The notes under the pieces were generated by a model. That model had not been told where the DNA came from. It did not search any database and saw only the letters and a program-made list of their open reading frames with translations. A stretch of 64,000 bases of DNA from assembly GCF_012952295.1 (NCBI RefSeq), contig NZ_JABBCH010000017.1, forward strand, positions 1 through 64,000, in the 5' to 3' direction. Shown in pieces: positions 30,439 to 40,325 of the stretch; position 1 is the first letter of the stretch; each line of letters opens with the position of its first letter. Source of the DNA: Crystallibacter degradans (GTDB lineage Bacteria > Actinomycetota > Actinomycetes > Actinomycetales > Micrococcaceae). The position numbers were made by a program, and so were the translations under genes.

Positions 30439-31527
30439 ATGGTTCATAAAGTTCGGGCAGTAATTGCCAAAGAGAAGAATGCCCCGGTATCCATCGAAAC
30501 CATTCTGGTACCGGATCCGGGTCCGGGGGAAGCGCTGGTGGACATCCTCACCTGCGGCGTCTGCCATACGGATCTGCACTACAAGCAGGGCGGCATCAAC
30601 GATGATTTTCCGTTCCTGCTGGGACATGAGGCCACCGGCGTGGTCAGCGCCATCGGCCCCGATGTGACCGATCTTGCACCGGGTGACCGCGTCATCCTCA
30701 ACTGGCGCGCCGTGTGCGGCGAGTGCCGGGCGTGCAAGCGCGGCGAAGCGCAGTACTGCTTCAACACCCACAACGCCACCCAGAAGATGACCCTGGAGGA
30801 CGGCACCGAGCTGTCCCCCGCCCTGGGTATCGGTGCCTTCGCCGAGAAGACGCTGGTCGCCGCGGGCCAGTGCACCAAGGTGGACGACGACGTCGACCCC
30901 GCCGCCGTGGGCCTGCTCGGCTGCGGCGTCATGGCAGGCATCGGCGCGGCGATCAACACCGGTGAGGTCAAGCGCGGCGAGTCCGTGGCCGTGATCGGTT
31001 GCGGCGGCGTGGGCATTGCAGCCATCGCCGGTGCCAAGCTGGCCGGCGCGACGACCATCATCGCCGTCGACATCGACGACAACAAGGTGGAACTGGCCAA
31101 GTCCCTGGGCGCCACGCATGGCGTCAACTCGAAGGAGCAGGATCCGGTCGAGGCGATCCAGGCCCTCACCGGAGGCAACGGCGCCGACGTCGTTATTGAA
31201 GCTGTTGGCCGCCCGGAGACCTACAAGCAGGCGTTCTACGCCCGCGATCTGGCCGGCCGCGTGGTGCTGGTCGGCGTTCCCACGCCCGACATGAAGATCG
31301 AGCTGCCGCTGCTCGACGTCTTCGGCCGCGGCGGTTCGCTGAAGTCCTCCTGGTACGGCGACTGCCTGCCCAGCCGCGACTTCCCGATGCTGGTCAGCCA
31401 CTACAAGCAGGGCAACCTGGATCTGGATGCCTTCGTCACGGAGCGCATCGGCCTGGACCAGGTGGAGGAAGCCTTCGAGAAGATGCACGAGGGCAAGGTC
31501 CTGCGTTCGGTGGTGGAGGTCGCATGA
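30439..31527 (+). CDS. mscR: S-(hydroxymethyl)mycothiol dehydrogenase
   Basis: Zinc- and NAD-dependent enzyme oxidising the formaldehyde-mycothiol adduct to S-formylmycothiol. Start at the ATG at 30439 ([16 protein letters not shown]) with AAAGGA upstream; 362 residues. Catalytic zinc ligands in [14 protein letters not shown] and [12 protein letters not shown], structural zinc Cys in [15 protein letters not shown], Rossmann motif [26 protein letters not shown]. It overlaps the next gene by four bases (ATGA), forming a formaldehyde detoxification operon. Confidence 0.93.
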   Translation: MVHKVRAVIAKEKNAPVSIETILVPDPGPGEALVDILTCGVCHTDLHYKQGGINDDFPFLLGHEATGVVSAIGPDVTDLAPGDRVILNWRAVCGECRACKRGEAQYCFNTHNATQKMTLEDGTELSPALGIGAFAEKTLVAAGQCTKVDDDVDPAAVGLLGCGVMAGIGAAINTGEVKRGESVAVIGCGGVGIAAIAGAKLAGATTIIAVDIDDNKVELAKSLGATHGVNSKEQDPVEAIQALTGGNGADVVIEAVGRPETYKQAFYARDLAGRVVLVGVPTPDMKIELPLLDVFGRGGSLKSSWYGDCLPSRDFPMLVSHYKQGNLDLDAFVTERIGLDQVEEAFEKMHEGKVLRSVVEVA

Positions 31528-32153
31528 GCGTGCAGATCCAAAACCTCGTTACCTCCGGGACCTTTTCGCTGGACGGCGGCACCTGGGACGTCGACAACAA
31601 TGTGTGGATTGTCGGTAACGCCGAAGAAGCCATCATCATTGATCCGGCGCACAACCCGGAAGCCGTGGCCCAGGCCGTGGCGGGCCGGACGGTCAAGGCC
31701 ATCCTGCTGACCCACGGACATGACGACCACATCCGTGCCGTCGGCGAAGTGCGGGACCTGGTGAAGGCACCGGTATACCTGCATCCAGCCGACCGCATGC
31801 TGTGGGACACCATCTACCCCGACTCCGCACCGGACCATGAGATCAATGACGGCGACACCTTCCAGGTAGCCGGGGCGGAACTGCGAGCGCTGCACACTCC
31901 GGGCCACTCCCCCGGATCCGTCTGCTTCCATCTGGAGTCGGAGAACGTACTGTTCAGCGGCGACACCATGTTCAACGGCGGCCCCGGCGCAACCGGACGG
32001 AGCTACTCCAGCTTCGAGACCATCATCGATTCCATCAAGTCGCGTCTGCTGACGCTGCCCGCGGAAACGAAGGTGAACACCGGACACGGTGACTCCACCA
32101 GCATCGGAGCCGAAGCACCGCAGCTGGACGAGTGGATCGCCCGCGGCCACTGA
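31524..32153 (+). CDS. MBL-fold hydrolase, probable S-formylmycothiol hydrolase
   Basis: Metallo-beta-lactamase-fold enzyme probably completing formaldehyde detoxification by hydrolysing S-formylmycothiol to formate and mycothiol. 209 residues. Metal-binding motif THGHDDH, then [20 protein letters not shown] and [11 protein letters not shown]. The four-base overlap with mscR is the main support for the substrate; the fold itself only says glyoxalase II-like hydrolase. Confidence 0.88.
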   Translation: MSVQIQNLVTSGTFSLDGGTWDVDNNVWIVGNAEEAIIIDPAHNPEAVAQAVAGRTVKAILLTHGHDDHIRAVGEVRDLVKAPVYLHPADRMLWDTIYPDSAPDHEINDGDTFQVAGAELRALHTPGHSPGSVCFHLESENVLFSGDTMFNGGPGATGRSYSSFETIIDSIKSRLLTLPAETKVNTGHGDSTSIGAEAPQLDEWIARGH

Positions 32154-32171
32154 CAACTGCGGGGAAAGCTG

Positions 32172-32210
32172 CCCGGGGTGCTTGCGAGGAAAACTCGCGG
32201 GTGCCCCGGG
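32172..32210 (+). terminator. Intrinsic terminator after formaldehyde operon
   Basis: A stem of about 17 pairs including G-U pairs (32172-32188 with 32194-32210) and a short GAAAA-type loop is followed by TTTGCTGTTC. It lies about 20 bases past the MBL gene stop. Confidence 0.85.
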
Positions 32211-32228
32211 TTTGCTGTTCCCAGCAGG

Positions 32229-32690
32229 CTACAGCCCGGGCGGTGTACCGTACAGCGGCTGGGTGAGCGTGTCCGGCACCTCCTGCTCCCAAGGCAAGCG
32301 GCCGTCGTCGTCCGCCCAGACGGCCTGTAACGCAGTTGCCCGCGGGCCGTATAACGAGACGGCAGTCAGGACAACACCTTCCGGCCGCTCCACCGGCGCC
32401 AGATAGACATCGCGTGCCTCCAGCGGCAGGACCATGCCCGCCATCAGGGTGTGCCCGTGGCCGCGGACCATGTCCACGAGTTCGTTGATCAGCGCTACCG
32501 TGTCATCCTGGCAGCGGCCGGTGACCAGAATCTCGGGGTGCTGCAACTTGGTCAGGCCGACGGTGTAGCCAAACGCCGGCTCCGTCGCTGTACCTGAGAC
32601 CATGACAAGCTGCCAGCCGTACCGGGCTACCGTGCGGACAGTCTTTTCCAAAGCCTCGTCCTGCGTCATCCCGTTGCATATGTCGCACAT
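32229..32690 (-). CDS. DUF4262 domain-containing protein
   Basis: Conserved small protein of unknown function. Start at the ATG at 32690 (MCDICNGMTQDEA) behind a strong AGGAGG; an upstream in-frame ATG would put that site inside the gene. 153 residues. DUF4262 features: YGWQLVMVSGTATEPAFGYT, GLTKLQHPEILVTGRC and GHTLMAGMVLP. A CxxC pair near the N-terminus (CDIC) could bind metal. Monocistronic by position. Confidence 0.85.
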   Translation of the reverse strand: MCDICNGMTQDEALEKTVRTVARYGWQLVMVSGTATEPAFGYTVGLTKLQHPEILVTGRCQDDTVALINELVDMVRGHGHTLMAGMVLPLEARDVYLAPVERPEGVVLTAVSLYGPRATALQAVWADDDGRLPWEQEVPDTLTQPLYGTPPGL

Positions 32691-32773
32691 TTTGCCTCCT
32701 GTTGAAAGTGTCATGTGCGACCAGTCTGGCTGCTGCGGCCCTGCGGCAATACCCGCTATTTGCCGTTTGTGGA

Positions 32774-33604
32774 TTACGGGGCGGACCCGGGAATCTCGGC
32801 CACGGACGCAAGGTCGGCGAACGGAATTTCCCGCGTCTTCGCATAGGTGCCGAACGCGCCGAGCAGCGCCTGCTCGACCCTGTCCACATCCAGTCCCGGC
32901 ACCAGGTCCTCGGCCGCACCGGCAGTGCGCGGATCCCAGTCCAGACCGAGCGCATCGTAGCTTTGAACGAGCACTTCGCGCAGCGGGGCGGAATTTTCAA
33001 CAACGACGACGGAGGAAAACAGCCAGGCTCCGGACACAACCCGCTGCGCAGTTCCCACAAGTTTGATCTGGACCGGGGCGTCCTCCGGATGTTCGCCGTG
33101 GATGCTGAACTCCCCGGGGCAGTACTCCCCCGGGATCTCTCCGACCCGCGCAACCAGGCCCGCATCCCGCAGTCCCTTGGCTAGGAGTTCACCGAACCGG
33201 GAGAACCTGCTTTTCGCCCCGACGATCGCATCGCGTTCGGGCTCCACATGGTCCAGTACCAGGCACCCCTGATGATAGGCGGCAGCGCGTCCGCCGGCTT
33301 TACGAACCAGCGGCTCAAAACCCAAGGCACGGCAGCGCGCGGCGGCTTCGTCGAACCCGGGCAGGTGCGCATCCCGCTGGCCGAAGGCGACGGTCGGCAC
33401 GGGACGGTACAGCCGCAGCGCAGGCCCCAGCCGGCCCTTCTTGGCGGCATCCAGCATGGCCAGCCCGTACAGCAGGTCCTCCCTCGCACCGAAGGAAGAT
33501 TCCTGCCGCGTCCAGTCCAGCCGCCGGGCGGCATCAGGCGCAGGCTCAGTCGCAGGCGCAGGCGCCGCTTCCAATTGAGGTTCTCCGGCCAGCTCAGTCG
33601 CCAA
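32774..33604 (-). CDS. Lipoate--protein ligase / biotin-lipoate attachment family protein
   Basis: Member of the LplA/LipB/BPL superfamily. Start is uncertain: TTG at 33604 (276 residues) overlaps the DUF427 stop by 11 bases and keeps the conserved region whole; the frame is open to 33763. Motifs: YRPVPTVAFGQRDAHLPGF, RKAGGRAAAYHQGCLVLDHV, IKLVGTAQRVVSGAW. The usual LplA RRxSGGGAVYH is replaced by RKAGGRAAAYH, so it is a divergent branch whose substrate (octanoate or lipoate) is not certain. Confidence 0.8.
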   Translation of the reverse strand: MATELAGEPQLEAAPAPATEPAPDAARRLDWTRQESSFGAREDLLYGLAMLDAAKKGRLGPALRLYRPVPTVAFGQRDAHLPGFDEAAARCRALGFEPLVRKAGGRAAAYHQGCLVLDHVEPERDAIVGAKSRFSRFGELLAKGLRDAGLVARVGEIPGEYCPGEFSIHGEHPEDAPVQIKLVGTAQRVVSGAWLFSSVVVVENSAPLREVLVQSYDALGLDWDPRTAGAAEDLVPGLDVDRVEQALLGAFGTYAKTREIPFADLASVAEIPGSAP

Positions 33605-33878
33605 CGGTGACTCCGTTCCAGAAGGCCACGTGGCCACGGATGTTGCCGGCGTCGTGACTTGGATTCGGGTAGTACCAGGCGGCGTCAGCGTTGCGCTCCC
33701 CCGCGACCTCAAGGCTGTAGTAGTGCGCCGTGCCTTTCCAGACGCAGTTGGAAGTCCGGTCACTGGGAAGCAGGAACTGCTCGTTCACGCTTCCGCGGGG
33801 AAAGTAATGGTTGCCCTCCACCATGACCGTCTCGCCGGATTCGGCGATGACGGCTCCGTTCCAGGTCGCCTTGACCAT
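33594..33878 (-). CDS. DUF427 domain-containing protein
   Basis: Small conserved beta-tent domain protein of unknown function. Start at the ATG at 33878 (MVKATWNGAVIAES) with AGGAG five bases upstream; 94 residues. Typical DUF427 features: VEGNHYFPRGSVN, SNCVWKGTAHYYSLEV, AAWYYPNPSHDAGNIRGHVAF. It overlaps the lipoate-ligase-like gene and is probably co-transcribed with it. Confidence 0.9.
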   Translation of the reverse strand: MVKATWNGAVIAESGETVMVEGNHYFPRGSVNEQFLLPSDRTSNCVWKGTAHYYSLEVAGERNADAAWYYPNPSHDAGNIRGHVAFWNGVTVGD

Positions 33879-34052
33879 GTCCACTCCTGCTTTCCTTCGG
33901 GCTGCGTGCGGCACGCGCCGGCGCCGACGCCCCAGACACACTATCCAACATTAGCGGTGCCCCGGATCATTCCGCCGCTCCAAGAACTCCCCTGGTGCCG
34001 CAGATTCGGCAGGTATCGGACCTGTACGGCTCACGCACGCAATAATGGGCCT

Positions 34053-34649
34053 GTGCCTTCTCCCCACATCCCGCTCGTCCTGCTCGGCGGCGCCTCCGGT
34101 TCCGGCAAGTCCTACCTCGCCGCGCGCTTCGGCCGCCCGCACGTGGAGCTGGACAGCTTCTACCGGGAGATCAGCGAGCACACCCCGCAGTCACCGCTGC
34201 CCCAGACGGCGTACGAGGAGATCGACTGGGACCATCCGGACACCTGGAACAGCGAGGCAGCCGCCCGCGCGATGCTGGAACTGCTGCAGACCGGCCGCAC
34301 GCAGATGCCCAAGTACTCCATTGCCACCTCCAGCTACACCGGCCACCGCTCCCTCCGGCTGGCCGAAGGCCCCGTGATTGCCGAAGGGATCTTCGCCGAC
34401 GCCGTTCTGGCCCCGCTGCTGGGCCTCGGCGTCTCTGTGGAGCCCATCTTCATCCAGGTCTCCCCCATTACGACGGCGGTGCGCCGCCTCGTGCGCGACC
34501 TGCGGGAGCACCGCAAACCCGTTCCTTTCCTGCTCAAGCGCGGCTGGACGCTCTTCCGGACCGAACGGCGCGTCCGGCAACGCTATCTTGACGCCGGTTT
34601 CCGCCCCGTGCCCAAGCGGCAGGTGAAACGGCTGCTGGCCGGGATCTAA
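34053..34649 (+). CDS. Uridine kinase-like P-loop ATP-binding protein
   Basis: P-loop kinase of the uridine/cytidine kinase-like group. Start is a GTG at 34053 ([20 protein letters not shown]); 198 residues. Walker [10 protein letters not shown] near residue 12, [10 protein letters not shown] as the likely nucleoside/Asp site, DWDHPDTWN, and a basic C-terminus ([14 protein letters not shown]). The phosphate acceptor cannot be named from sequence. The stop overlaps the convergent methyltransferase stop. Confidence 0.82.
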   Translation: MPSPHIPLVLLGGASGSGKSYLAARFGRPHVELDSFYREISEHTPQSPLPQTAYEEIDWDHPDTWNSEAAARAMLELLQTGRTQMPKYSIATSSYTGHRSLRLAEGPVIAEGIFADAVLAPLLGLGVSVEPIFIQVSPITTAVRRLVRDLREHRKPVPFLLKRGWTLFRTERRVRQRYLDAGFRPVPKRQVKRLLAGI

Positions 34650-35755
34650 GTCCGGGCGATGAAGTAGGTGTTGAACGGATCCGAATCGACGTCCTTGGCT
34701 TCAACGGTGCTGAAGCCCGCCTCGTCGAGCATGGACAACGCAAGCTGCTGTCCCCAGGCGGTACCCAGCCCGTCGCCGTCGAGCCCCAGCGATACGCTCA
34801 TGCAATGGAACGTCGAGATGGCATAGAGGTAGCTGGCCCACGGCATGTCCATGTTCTCCTCCACCTTGCTGGATGCCTTGATGTCCACCATGAGGAAGAC
34901 TCCGTCCGGCCGCAGGGCGCGGCGGATGTTGTGCAGTACCGTGCCGGGATGCGCCTGGTCATGGATGGCATCAAAAGCTGTCACGACGTCAAAGCCTGCC
35001 TCGACGTCGAGCTTGGCGACATCGAGCACCGCAAAGGCCGCGTTGGCCAGTCCCAGGTCTTTGGCCTCGCTCCGCGCGCTCTGGATGGCTTCCTCCGAGA
35101 AGTCGTAACCGGTGAAGAGGCTGGCGGGGAAAGCCTGTGCCATGAGGTTGACCGCATGTCCGGCGCCGCAGCCGACATCGGCAAGGTTAAGACCGGCCCG
35201 CAACCTTTCCGGCAGTCCAGGAACCAGCGGCAGGATCACATCCAACAGAGCCGCATCGTTCACCGCGGCACTCGTCTCTGCCATGTTTTGATGAAACTGC
35301 GGGTAGTCCTCGTACGACAGCCCTCCACCGGTCCGGAACCGCTCGATGATCTTTTGTTCCACCTCGCCCATCATCGAGATGTGCTGCATCAGGATGGCCA
35401 TATTGTCCGGTCCAGCCGCGCTGGTCAGCACGGCAGCATGTTCGCGCGGCAGCCGGTATGTTTTGGCCGCCGGGTCGTAGGTGACAACGCGCGCCGTCGT
35501 CATGCCGCCCAGCCACTCGCGTACATAACGTTCGTTGAGGCCCGCCGCATCGGCAATCTGCTCGCTCGTGGCGGCCGGCATTCCTGCCATGGTCTCGAAC
35601 AGCCCCGTCTGGTGACCAACGCTGGTCAGCACTGCGATCGCAGCATCGTTGAGGATGCCCACGAAACGTCCGACAAACGCCTGAACGGCTTCGGTATCAA
35701 GTTCCTGCTTAGCTGAAGCCTTCAGTGATGTGCCTTGACTTTGATCAATTGTCAT
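34646..35755 (-). CDS. SAM-dependent methyltransferase with N-terminal winged helix
   Basis: Class I methyltransferase. The open frame extends upstream, but the start is taken as the ATG at 35755 ([14 protein letters not shown]); 369 residues. An N-terminal winged-helix dimerisation part (about 30-110, [20 protein letters not shown]) precedes the SAM domain with motif [51 protein letters not shown] and [13 protein letters not shown]. Similar to O-methyltransferases and to Rv-type transcription-factor-like methyltransferases; substrate unknown. Follows a PQ-loop membrane gene after 17 bases. Confidence 0.88.
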   Translation of the reverse strand: MTIDQSQGTSLKASAKQELDTEAVQAFVGRFVGILNDAAIAVLTSVGHQTGLFETMAGMPAATSEQIADAAGLNERYVREWLGGMTTARVVTYDPAAKTYRLPREHAAVLTSAAGPDNMAILMQHISMMGEVEQKIIERFRTGGGLSYEDYPQFHQNMAETSAAVNDAALLDVILPLVPGLPERLRAGLNLADVGCGAGHAVNLMAQAFPASLFTGYDFSEEAIQSARSEAKDLGLANAAFAVLDVAKLDVEAGFDVVTAFDAIHDQAHPGTVLHNIRRALRPDGVFLMVDIKASSKVEENMDMPWASYLYAISTFHCMSVSLGLDGDGLGTAWGQQLALSMLDEAGFSTVEAKDVDSDPFNTYFIART

Positions 35756-35772
35756 TGTTCTTTCTCCTGCTA

Positions 35773-36156
35773 CTACGGGCTGTTGCTGCCCACTTGAGGT
35801 GACTGCTGGAATTCGGATGAGGGCCCGGACTCGGGCGAATCCTGCAGAGTGCCCGCCGGTGCGGGCGTCGAACCCTGCGAGCGCTTCCTGCCCAACGCTT
35901 CGTGCCGTAGGTACATCGCCAGCATGAATCCGGTCGTGACCAGGTAGAAGGCGTGCAACGCCCAGATGGGGCCGGCCGGCAGGCTGTAGATATAAACGGA
36001 ATGGACCAGGTTGCCCATGTTGCTCAGCAAGAGGCTGCCCAAACTGTAAGAGGCCAGATCCCTGGTCTGCACAGCTTTCACAATCATGGGCATGACACTG
36101 CCGGCGAAAATAATGGTGGAAACGCCGCCGGCCAGAACCATCAGGTCGATTTCCAT
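35773..36156 (-). CDS. PQ-loop (SemiSWEET-like) membrane protein
   Basis: 127 residues with three membrane helices in the first 80 residues ([58 protein letters not shown]), the size and topology of SemiSWEET/PQ-loop transporters, although the PQ dipeptide itself is not seen ([18 protein letters not shown] occupies that place). A disordered Ser/Pro/Gln tail follows. It lies 17 bases upstream of the methyltransferase gene, so the two are probably one transcript. Confidence 0.65.
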   Translation of the reverse strand: MEIDLMVLAGGVSTIIFAGSVMPMIVKAVQTRDLASYSLGSLLLSNMGNLVHSVYIYSLPAGPIWALHAFYLVTTGFMLAMYLRHEALGRKRSQGSTPAPAGTLQDSPESGPSSEFQQSPQVGSNSP

Positions 36157-36315
36157 GACCGATTCTCCTTTGACGTCCGTTCGAATAGTTCACTATCAAC
36201 GCTACGAAGCGGACGAGAGCTGCGCGTCGGGCGAATTACCCATTTTGTTCCCGGGTCCACTGGTGCAGGTCATGCAGACAGCGTCGTTGGTTCGCGCCGT
36301 TGCTCACCGGCGTGC

Positions 36316-37938
36316 TTACCGGCGCGGAGGCAACCCATGTTCGTGTGCCCATGCCGCGGCGGCCGTCCGCGAGGACACGCCGATCTTGGCGAAGATATTG
36401 GCCAGATGACGGCCGACCGTCTTCTGGCTGATGAACAAAGCATCCGCGGCATCCTTGTTGCTGGCCCCTGCGGCGATAAAAGAAAGCACATCGGCCTCCC
36501 GTTCCGTTAACCCGCCGGGCAAGCGCCGGCCATCAAGCCGCTGGACATCCGGCAGCGCGCCTAGTTCCCGGTAAATGGCCAGCGCAGTAGCGGTGTCCGC
36601 GGCAGCGGTGCCGGTTTCTCCCAGCCCGTGGTGGGCCCGACCCAGCAGCTCGTAGACTTTGGCCGTTTCGTACCGCGCGTGCAGTCCGCGGTACTCACGT
36701 GCGGCGCTCTGCAGCACCGGCAGAGCCTCTTCGTGCCGCGACTGCGCGATCAGGACGGCAGCCCTGGCCTGGCCGGCCCACGCTCGGAAACCTGCTGTAG
36801 CGTACACCGCAGCAGTTTCTTCCAGTTGCCCGCACAACCGCTCCGCTTCCTCCTGCAGCCCGAGAGCGAGGGCAATTTCGACGGCGGATTCCAGCAGCCT
36901 GGCGCAGGCCAGCCGGTCACGCCCTGCCAACGCAGCACAAAGGCCGGCCCACGCGGCGTCCTGTTTTCCGGCAGCGTGCTGCAGCAGGGACTCGCCGGGC
37001 TGTGGCTCACAGCCGAGCTCTTGAGCCCGCGCGTAGGCTTCACGGGCGCCGCTGAGGTCACCACGCAGACGACGGATCTCGCCCAACTGGTAGTAGGCCT
37101 CCCCTGCAACCCAGTTGTTCCGGCCCACAAGCTCCGACCCGGTCCGTTCGATAGCCTCTTCAGCAGCATCCCACCCGCCTTCCGCGCTCTGCAGCTGAAG
37201 CCGGTGGATCCGGCAGATGCCGGAGTAAATCGCCTCGCCGTGGAATTGCTCGCACCACTGCTCAGTCGCTTGGGTCCAGGCCCGCATCCGGGACAAGTCA
37301 GCCAACGCATGGCAGGCGTGGATCACGGTGCAGTAAATATCTCCAGCCCATTCCGGCGGCAGCTGGCCCGCCAGCACCGGCAACATTGCTTCGTCCAGCT
37401 GGGCAAAGCCGGTGGCCGTACTGCCACTGCGCACGTCCGCCAGCCCTGCGAGTACTAGGCCGAACGATGTCAGGGCTGGAGCCCGTAGGCGGCGCCCCAT
37501 CTCCTGGAGCGTCGCCGCGGCATCCCGCGCCGGCTGGAGGTTGCCGAAGTCCAATGCCACCGTCGCATCCAAATAGACAAGGTAGCCGTGCTCCACGCCT
37601 TCGGGCAGTTGCAACAGGATTCTCCTGGCCCGGTTGACCCAGCCGGAGGCTATGACCAGGTCGCCTCTGATGAACCACAGCAGCGCAAGGTTCAAGGCCT
37701 TCTTGGCAGCACCCAAGACATCGCCGTCGTCATTGAACCGGTGGTAGACCTCTTCGGAAATCTCCAACGATTCCCTTACCTGTCCTACCCACCAGGCGGA
37801 GCTGCCCAGCAGGCTCAGATCGTCGGTCGGCAGTTCCGAGAATGTCCGGGCGTGCGTGAAATTCCGGTAGGCGGCGTACCAGTCCCCGCGGGCGTACGCC
37901 GTCCGCGCCGTGGACAGTAACTCCTCGAACTCGTCCAT
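36316..37938 (-). CDS. LuxR-family transcriptional regulator with TPR-like region
   Basis: DNA-binding regulator. Start taken as the ATG at 37938 (MDEFEELLSTARTAYARGDW); 540 residues. The body is a helical TPR-like array with many Ala-rich repeats, and the C-terminal 65 residues form a LuxR/GerE HTH: GGLTEREADVLSFIAAGASN, KDAADALFISQKTVGRHLANI, FAKIGVSSRTAAAAWA. No ATPase (P-loop) domain is present, unlike LAL regulators. It is upstream of the PQ-loop/methyltransferase pair on the same strand, which it may control. Confidence 0.88.
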   Translation of the reverse strand: MDEFEELLSTARTAYARGDWYAAYRNFTHARTFSELPTDDLSLLGSSAWWVGQVRESLEISEEVYHRFNDDGDVLGAAKKALNLALLWFIRGDLVIASGWVNRARRILLQLPEGVEHGYLVYLDATVALDFGNLQPARDAAATLQEMGRRLRAPALTSFGLVLAGLADVRSGSTATGFAQLDEAMLPVLAGQLPPEWAGDIYCTVIHACHALADLSRMRAWTQATEQWCEQFHGEAIYSGICRIHRLQLQSAEGGWDAAEEAIERTGSELVGRNNWVAGEAYYQLGEIRRLRGDLSGAREAYARAQELGCEPQPGESLLQHAAGKQDAAWAGLCAALAGRDRLACARLLESAVEIALALGLQEEAERLCGQLEETAAVYATAGFRAWAGQARAAVLIAQSRHEEALPVLQSAAREYRGLHARYETAKVYELLGRAHHGLGETGTAAADTATALAIYRELGALPDVQRLDGRRLPGGLTEREADVLSFIAAGASNKDAADALFISQKTVGRHLANIFAKIGVSSRTAAAAWAHEHGLPPRR

Positions 37939-38047
37939 CCGGGCCTCCACCCTCAACGGTAGTCCCGCCAACGCCCGCCGGTCGAGCCGTTTCAAGCGCT
38001 GGATCCGCCACTGGAGCTAATCGCTCCGTCTTGGTAGCTTTCAACGC

Positions 38048-38485
38048 ATGGCCATCAAATTTGAGAATGTGGGTATCGCTGTTCGCGACATCGAAGCAGC
38101 AATCGCGTTTTTCACCGATCTCGGTCTTACACTCATCGGCCGTGACACGGTCAGCGGCGAGTGGACCGACACTGCCGTCGGACTTGATGGAAACCACGCC
38201 AAGATCGCGATGTTACAGACGCCGGACGGTCATGGTCGACTCGAGCTCTTCGAATACATCCATCCTGAAGCAATCGAGTCGACCCCGACCCGTCCCAACG
38301 ACATCGGTATGCACCGTGTGGCCTTCTCGGTTGACAACATCGATGAAGCCCTCGAAATAGCGGCAAAGCACGGATGCCATCCGCTACGCGGTGTGGCGAC
38401 CTATAAGGACGTCTACAAACTCACGTACCTCCGCGGCCCCAGTGGAATCCTTGTGATGCTCGCCGAGGAACTGAAGAAAGGCTGA
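38048..38485 (+). CDS. VOC-family (glyoxalase/bleomycin resistance-type) protein
   Basis: Metal-dependent VOC enzyme or binding protein, 145 residues. Two beta-alpha-beta-beta-beta modules: FENVGIAVRDIEAAIAFFTD and GMHRVAFSVDNIDEALEIA, with ARxLELFEY-like GRLELFEYIHPEAIES and YLRGPSGILVMLAEEL at the end. The spacing of possible metal ligands (His/Glu) is that of active VOC proteins. Substrate unknown. Confidence 0.87.
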   Translation: MAIKFENVGIAVRDIEAAIAFFTDLGLTLIGRDTVSGEWTDTAVGLDGNHAKIAMLQTPDGHGRLELFEYIHPEAIESTPTRPNDIGMHRVAFSVDNIDEALEIAAKHGCHPLRGVATYKDVYKLTYLRGPSGILVMLAEELKKG

Positions 38486-38666
38486 CACCCGAATCGGCCC
38501 AATTGGTCTTATTGCTAGGCCGCAGGGTCGAGAGACTGCCCGGTCTATGTGGTCGGCGATTGGCAGCGGTTATTGATCGGTTGGCGATATTTGACGGCCG
38601 CAATCCATGAGTGCAGCTGTAATATGACAGTCGCCCCACATGACGTTGGCGAAGAGGGAGACCACC

Positions 38667-39026
38667 ATGACAGCGAGTTCGATCAGCGAGTACATCGACC
38701 GGTACGACGGCGATGTACGGGATCGGCTGCTGACCGTGTACGAACTGATCCGGTCGGCCGTGCCCGATGAAGCGGTGGAATCGATCAGTTGGCGTATGCC
38801 GACCTTCAAACTCGGCACCGAGCCGTTGTTCTTCTTCACCGGAACAAAGCGCCACATCGGGTTCTATCCGACTCCAGACGCGATCGTGCATTTCTCGACA
38901 GAGCTGGCCGCATATGGAACCACCGAGCACGCTATCCAGCTGCGCCATGATGCCCCGCTCCCGACCGAGCTCATCCGCGAGATAATCGCGTGGCGGCTAC
39001 AGCAGCTGCCTTCAGACAGGGTTTGA
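38667..39026 (+). CDS. DUF1801/iron chaperone-like protein
   Basis: Small YdhG/frataxin-like fold protein. Start taken as ATG at 38667 (MTASSISEYIDRYDG), with GGGAGACC upstream; 119 residues. Features: LLTVYELIRSAVPDEAVESI, SWRMPTFKLGTEPLFFFTGT, KRHIGFYPTPDAIVHF, and an IREIIAWRLQQL tail. Function in the family is unclear; proposals include intracellular iron chaperone. Confidence 0.85.
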   Translation: MTASSISEYIDRYDGDVRDRLLTVYELIRSAVPDEAVESISWRMPTFKLGTEPLFFFTGTKRHIGFYPTPDAIVHFSTELAAYGTTEHAIQLRHDAPLPTELIREIIAWRLQQLPSDRV

Positions 39027-39067
39027 GTCAGTCGCCTCGGCGCACCGCACCGCGCGCTGAGCAGCGT

Positions 39068-40249
39068 TCACCGTTTAGCGGCTAGTACCGCCGCGAGACC
39101 CTCTTGCAGATCCTTAACGAAATACTCGGGAACCTCCAGCGACGGGAAGTGTCCCCCGATTTCGGGCGTCTTCCATCGGACGATCTGTCGGTACCGCTCC
39201 TGCGCCCAGGCGCGCGGACACTTCTCGATGTCGCGGGGGTACATGCCGATTGCTGCGGGGACGTCGACCCGAAGCTCGGGGTCCAGCGCGTTGATACCGC
39301 CGTGACTTTCGTAGTAGATGCGGGCCGCCGACGCGCCGGTCCGCGTCAGCCAATACAGGGTGACGTCGTCAAGAATCCTGTCGATGGAAATCGACTCGAA
39401 CGGGCTGTCTTCGGTATCCGTCCACTCAGCGAACTTGTCCAGAATCCAGGCAAGGAGCCCGACCGGCGAATCAACGAGCGAGTAGCCGATGGTCTGGGGT
39501 CGGGTCGCCTGCTGCTTCGCGTACGCCGCGCGGTGGTCCCAGAAATCGCGGGTTTCCTCGGTCCACCTGCGCTCGGCCGACGTCAGCCCGTCCGCGGCCA
39601 ACCTGGGCGGTGCCTGAGCCAACGTTGTATGAATGCCGAGGACATGCTCCTGGAACCTGCCGCCGAGAACCGTGGTGATCACACCTCCCCAGTCGCCACC
39701 GTGGGCGACGAACTTGCCGTAGCCGAGCCGTCCCATTAGTTCCACCCAAGCGGCGGCGATCTTTCCGGTCCCCCACCCGGTGGTGGCCGGCTTGTCGCTG
39801 TAGCCAAAGCCCGGCAACGACGGAACGACGACGTGGAACGCCGGCGCATCTGGATCTTTCGGATCTGCCAGCTCGTCTACGACATCGATAAACTCAGAAA
39901 TGCTGCCTGGCCAGCCGTGGGTCAGGGTCAAAGGAGTAGCATCTACGCGCGCGGATCGGCGGTGCAGGAAGTGGATTCCCAGATCATCAATGGTCGTGCG
40001 GAACTGGCCGATGCGGTTAAGGCGCTCTTCGAACGACCACCAGTTGTACCCGGTGCGCCAGTAGTTCACGACATCGACCAGATCGGTGAGAGGAACGCCC
40101 TGCTCCCATCGGCGAGGGTCGGGCGCGGCGCGATAGACCGTCTCGGCCTACGGCAGCCGCGCCGCTGCCAATCGTCTGCGCAGATCATCAAGATCTGCGT
40201 CAGTTGCGTGGGCTTCAAATGCTTGCACGTCGCTGGTGACACGAGACAT
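39068..40249 (-). pseudogene. Epoxide hydrolase interrupted by one in-frame amber codon
   Basis: Full-length epoxide hydrolase (N-terminal EHN domain plus alpha/beta hydrolase) can be read from the ATG at 40249, which has a perfect AGGAGGACTC site, to 39068 (394 codons), except that codon 34 is TAG (40150-40148). On both sides the frame is homologous: LRRRLAAARLP before it and AETVYRAAPDPRRWEQGVP after it, where the family usually has Glu, so a single GAG-to-TAG change is the likely cause. The hydrolase core looks intact: LTHGWPGSISEF, FVAHGGDWGGVIT, WLTRTGASAARIYYES. A protein from an internal start at 40069 would lack about 60 residues of the EHN domain. Confidence 0.88.
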
Positions 40250-40325
40250 GAGTCCTCCTGGCGGTCACGGAACCTGCGAAGACGTGACGCGAACAACCCT
40301 AAGTGTAATTGCGGGATCTGGTGAT

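Noticed and set aside
30322-31488. A 388-codon minus-strand open frame
   Set aside because: Antisense to the mycothiol dehydrogenase gene, which has all its zinc and NAD motifs.
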